Source of the DNA: Acidobacteriota bacterium
GTDB lineage: Bacteria > Acidobacteriota > Vicinamibacteria > Vicinamibacterales > Vicinamibacteraceae
NCBI GenBank assembly: GCA_013695405.1
Contig: JACDAO010000677.1
Location: 1-7,635, forward strand
Length of the DNA: 7,635 nt
Direction: 5' to 3'
The position numbers and the translations under genes are program-made. The notes below the pieces were generated by a model that saw only the letters and a program-made list of their open reading frames with translations, was not told where the DNA came from and made no database searches. Numbering within the stretch: the first letter of the stretch is position 1; the number at the start of each line of letters is the position of its first letter. Shown here one piece after another: positions 6,307 through 7,635 of this stretch.

Positions 6307-7635
6307 ATGCCGCATCAGAGTCCGTCCGATCGGCTGGCCTCGCTCGAGCAACGCGCCGAGGACGGCGGCGGTGCCGACCGCATTGCCCGTCAGCACGAGG
6401 CGGGCAAGCTCTCGGCCCGCGAGCGCGTCGCCCGGCTGTTCGACCCCGGGACCTTCGAGGAGACCGACAAGCTGGTCGTCCACCGCTGCCGCGACTTCGG
6501 CATGGACAGCCAGCAGGTGCCCGGCGACGGCGTGGTCTGCGGCAGCGGCCGGGTCGACGGCCGCACTGTGTTCGCGTTCGCCCAGGACTTCACCGTCTTC
6601 GGCGGGTCGCTCTCGCAGACCAACGCCGCCAAAATCTGCAAGGTGATGGATCAGGCGGTCAAGGTCGGCGCGCCGATCGTCGGCCTGAACGACTCGGGCG
6701 GCGCCCGGATCCAGGAGGGCGTCGCCTCGCTGGCCGGCTACGCCGACATCTTCCTCCGCAACACGCTGGCCTCGGGCGTGGTGCCGCAGATCTCGGCGAT
6801 CCTCGGCCCGTGTGCCGGTGGCGCGGTCTACTCGCCGGCGATCACCGATTTCACGGTGATGGTCGAGTCGACCAGCTACATGTTCGTGACCGGCCCGGAC
6901 GTGCTCCGCACCGTCACGCACGAAGACGTGACCAAGGAGGAACTGGGCGGGGCGATGACCCACAACGCCCGCAGCGGCGTCGCCCATTTCGCCGTCCCCG
7001 ACGACGACGCGTGCCTGGCGCTGGTGCGCGACCTCCTTTCGTACCTGCCGTCCAACAACCTCGACGACCCGCCGCTGACACCCTCGTCCGACCCGGTCGA
7101 TCGCGAAGTGCCCGAACTCGACACACTGGTGCCGGCCTCGGCGTCGCAGCCGTACGACATGCACGACGTGATCGCCGCGGTGGTCGACGATGGCGGGTTC
7201 CTCGAGGTGCAGCAGCACTTCGCGCGCAACATCCTGGTGGGGCTTGCGCGGATGGGCGGTCGCAGCGTCGGGATCGTCGCCAACCAGCCGGCGCACCTGG
7301 CTGGCACGCTCGACATCGACGCCTCGGTCAAGGCGGCGCGGTTCGTGCGCTGCTGCGACGCCTTCAACATCCCGTTGATCACCTTCGAGGACGTGCCCGG
7401 CTTCCTGCCCGGCACGGTGCAGGAGTTCGGCGGCATCATCCGCCACGGCGCCAAGCTGCTGTACGCCTATGCCGAAGCGACGGTGCCGAAAATCACCGTC
7501 ATCACCCGCAAGGCCTACGGCGGTGCCTACTGCGTCATGTCGAGCAAGCACCTGCGCACGGACCTCAACCTCGCCTGGCCGACCGCCGAGATCGCGGTGA
7601 TGGGACCAGACGGCGCCGTCAACGTGCTGTACCGG
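6307..7635 (+). CDS. Acyl-CoA carboxylase carboxyltransferase (beta) subunit, 3' partial
   Basis: This subunit transfers the carboxyl group from carboxybiotin to a short-chain acyl-CoA (acetyl-, propionyl- or a related CoA) and works with a biotin carboxylase/BCCP subunit not in this window. The 443 codons present are in frame to the window edge; complete homologues have about 510-530 residues, so roughly the last 15% is missing. The N-terminal crotonase-like domain has the acyl-CoA oxyanion motifs [12 protein letters not shown] (127-138) and [12 protein letters not shown] (167-178). The C-terminal domain has [24 protein letters not shown] (360-383) and [16 protein letters not shown] (401-416), then [12 protein letters not shown]. 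Cys409 occupies the specificity position that is Asp in propionyl-CoA carboxylases (Asp422 of Streptomyces PccB) and Ile in acetyl-preferring AccB. The gene follows the transaldolase by 3 nt with only a weak AGTAGG upstream, so it is likely translationally coupled. Confidence 0.93.
   Translation, partial: MPHQSPSDRLASLEQRAEDGGGADRIARQHEAGKLSARERVARLFDPGTFEETDKLVVHRCRDFGMDSQQVPGDGVVCGSGRVDGRTVFAFAQDFTVFGGSLSQTNAAKICKVMDQAVKVGAPIVGLNDSGGARIQEGVASLAGYADIFLRNTLASGVVPQISAILGPCAGGAVYSPAITDFTVMVESTSYMFVTGPDVLRTVTHEDVTKEELGGAMTHNARSGVAHFAVPDDDACLALVRDLLSYLPSNNLDDPPLTPSSDPVDREVPELDTLVPASASQPYDMHDVIAAVVDDGGFLEVQQHFARNILVGLARMGGRSVGIVANQPAHLAGTLDIDASVKAARFVRCCDAFNIPLITFEDVPGFLPGTVQEFGGIIRHGAKLLYAYAEATVPKITVITRKAYGGAYCVMSSKHLRTDLNLAWPTAEIAVMGPDGAVNVLYR

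Noticed and set aside
5506..7551. 681-codon minus-strand open frame
   Set aside because: It is the longest open frame in the window but runs antisense across the FAH, transaldolase and carboxyltransferase genes, all with intact catalytic motifs. Absence of stops reflects codon bias of the true strand.

Overview
This is a GC-rich, gene-dense bacterial chromosomal window (7635 bp) with seven protein-coding genes. I see no RNA gene, mobile element or CRISPR array. Two lipoproteins with N-terminal lipoboxes and a secreted protein with a C-terminal PEGA domain point to a diderm cell. These features, with a FAH-family enzyme, a TalC-type transaldolase and a PCC-like carboxyltransferase on one strand, resemble Acidobacteriota of the Vicinamibacteria type. 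That assignment is inference from gene content and composition; there is no marker gene here.

Layout. Positions 28-1943 (+) hold a small lipoprotein gene whose stop overlaps the GTG start of an APC-superfamily amino-acid permease. Positions 1938-3257 (-) hold a two-gene unit: a secreted Gly-rich PEGA-domain protein, then a four-helix membrane protein of unknown function. The permease and the small membrane protein converge, with stop codons interlocked in the six bases TCATGA. Positions 3258-3454 are a divergent intergenic region with a short inverted repeat and a possible promoter. Positions 3455-4828 (+) encode a larger lipoprotein that starts with an LptM/YifL-like CGKKGPP motif and continues into fibronectin type III modules. 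Positions 4898-7635 (+) look like a metabolic operon: a FAH-family hydrolase, a TalC-type transaldolase (ATGA overlap), and the carboxyltransferase (beta) subunit of a biotin-dependent acyl-CoA carboxylase, which runs off the window end in frame.

The metabolic trio suggests a central-carbon/acyl-CoA module: removal of an acylpyruvate- or oxaloacetate-type acid, three-carbon ketol transfer between sugar phosphates, and alpha-carboxylation of a short-chain acyl-CoA. No direct pathway connection is proven. I did not find a clearly new system. The most informative points are residue-level: the TalC protein carries the transaldolase-type rather than the fructose-6-phosphate-aldolase-type active-site residues; the carboxyltransferase has Cys at the position that sets acyl-CoA specificity; an LptM-like motif heads a FN3 lipoprotein; and several genes have a -10-like hexamer 6-9 nt before the start codon, which suggests leaderless transcripts.
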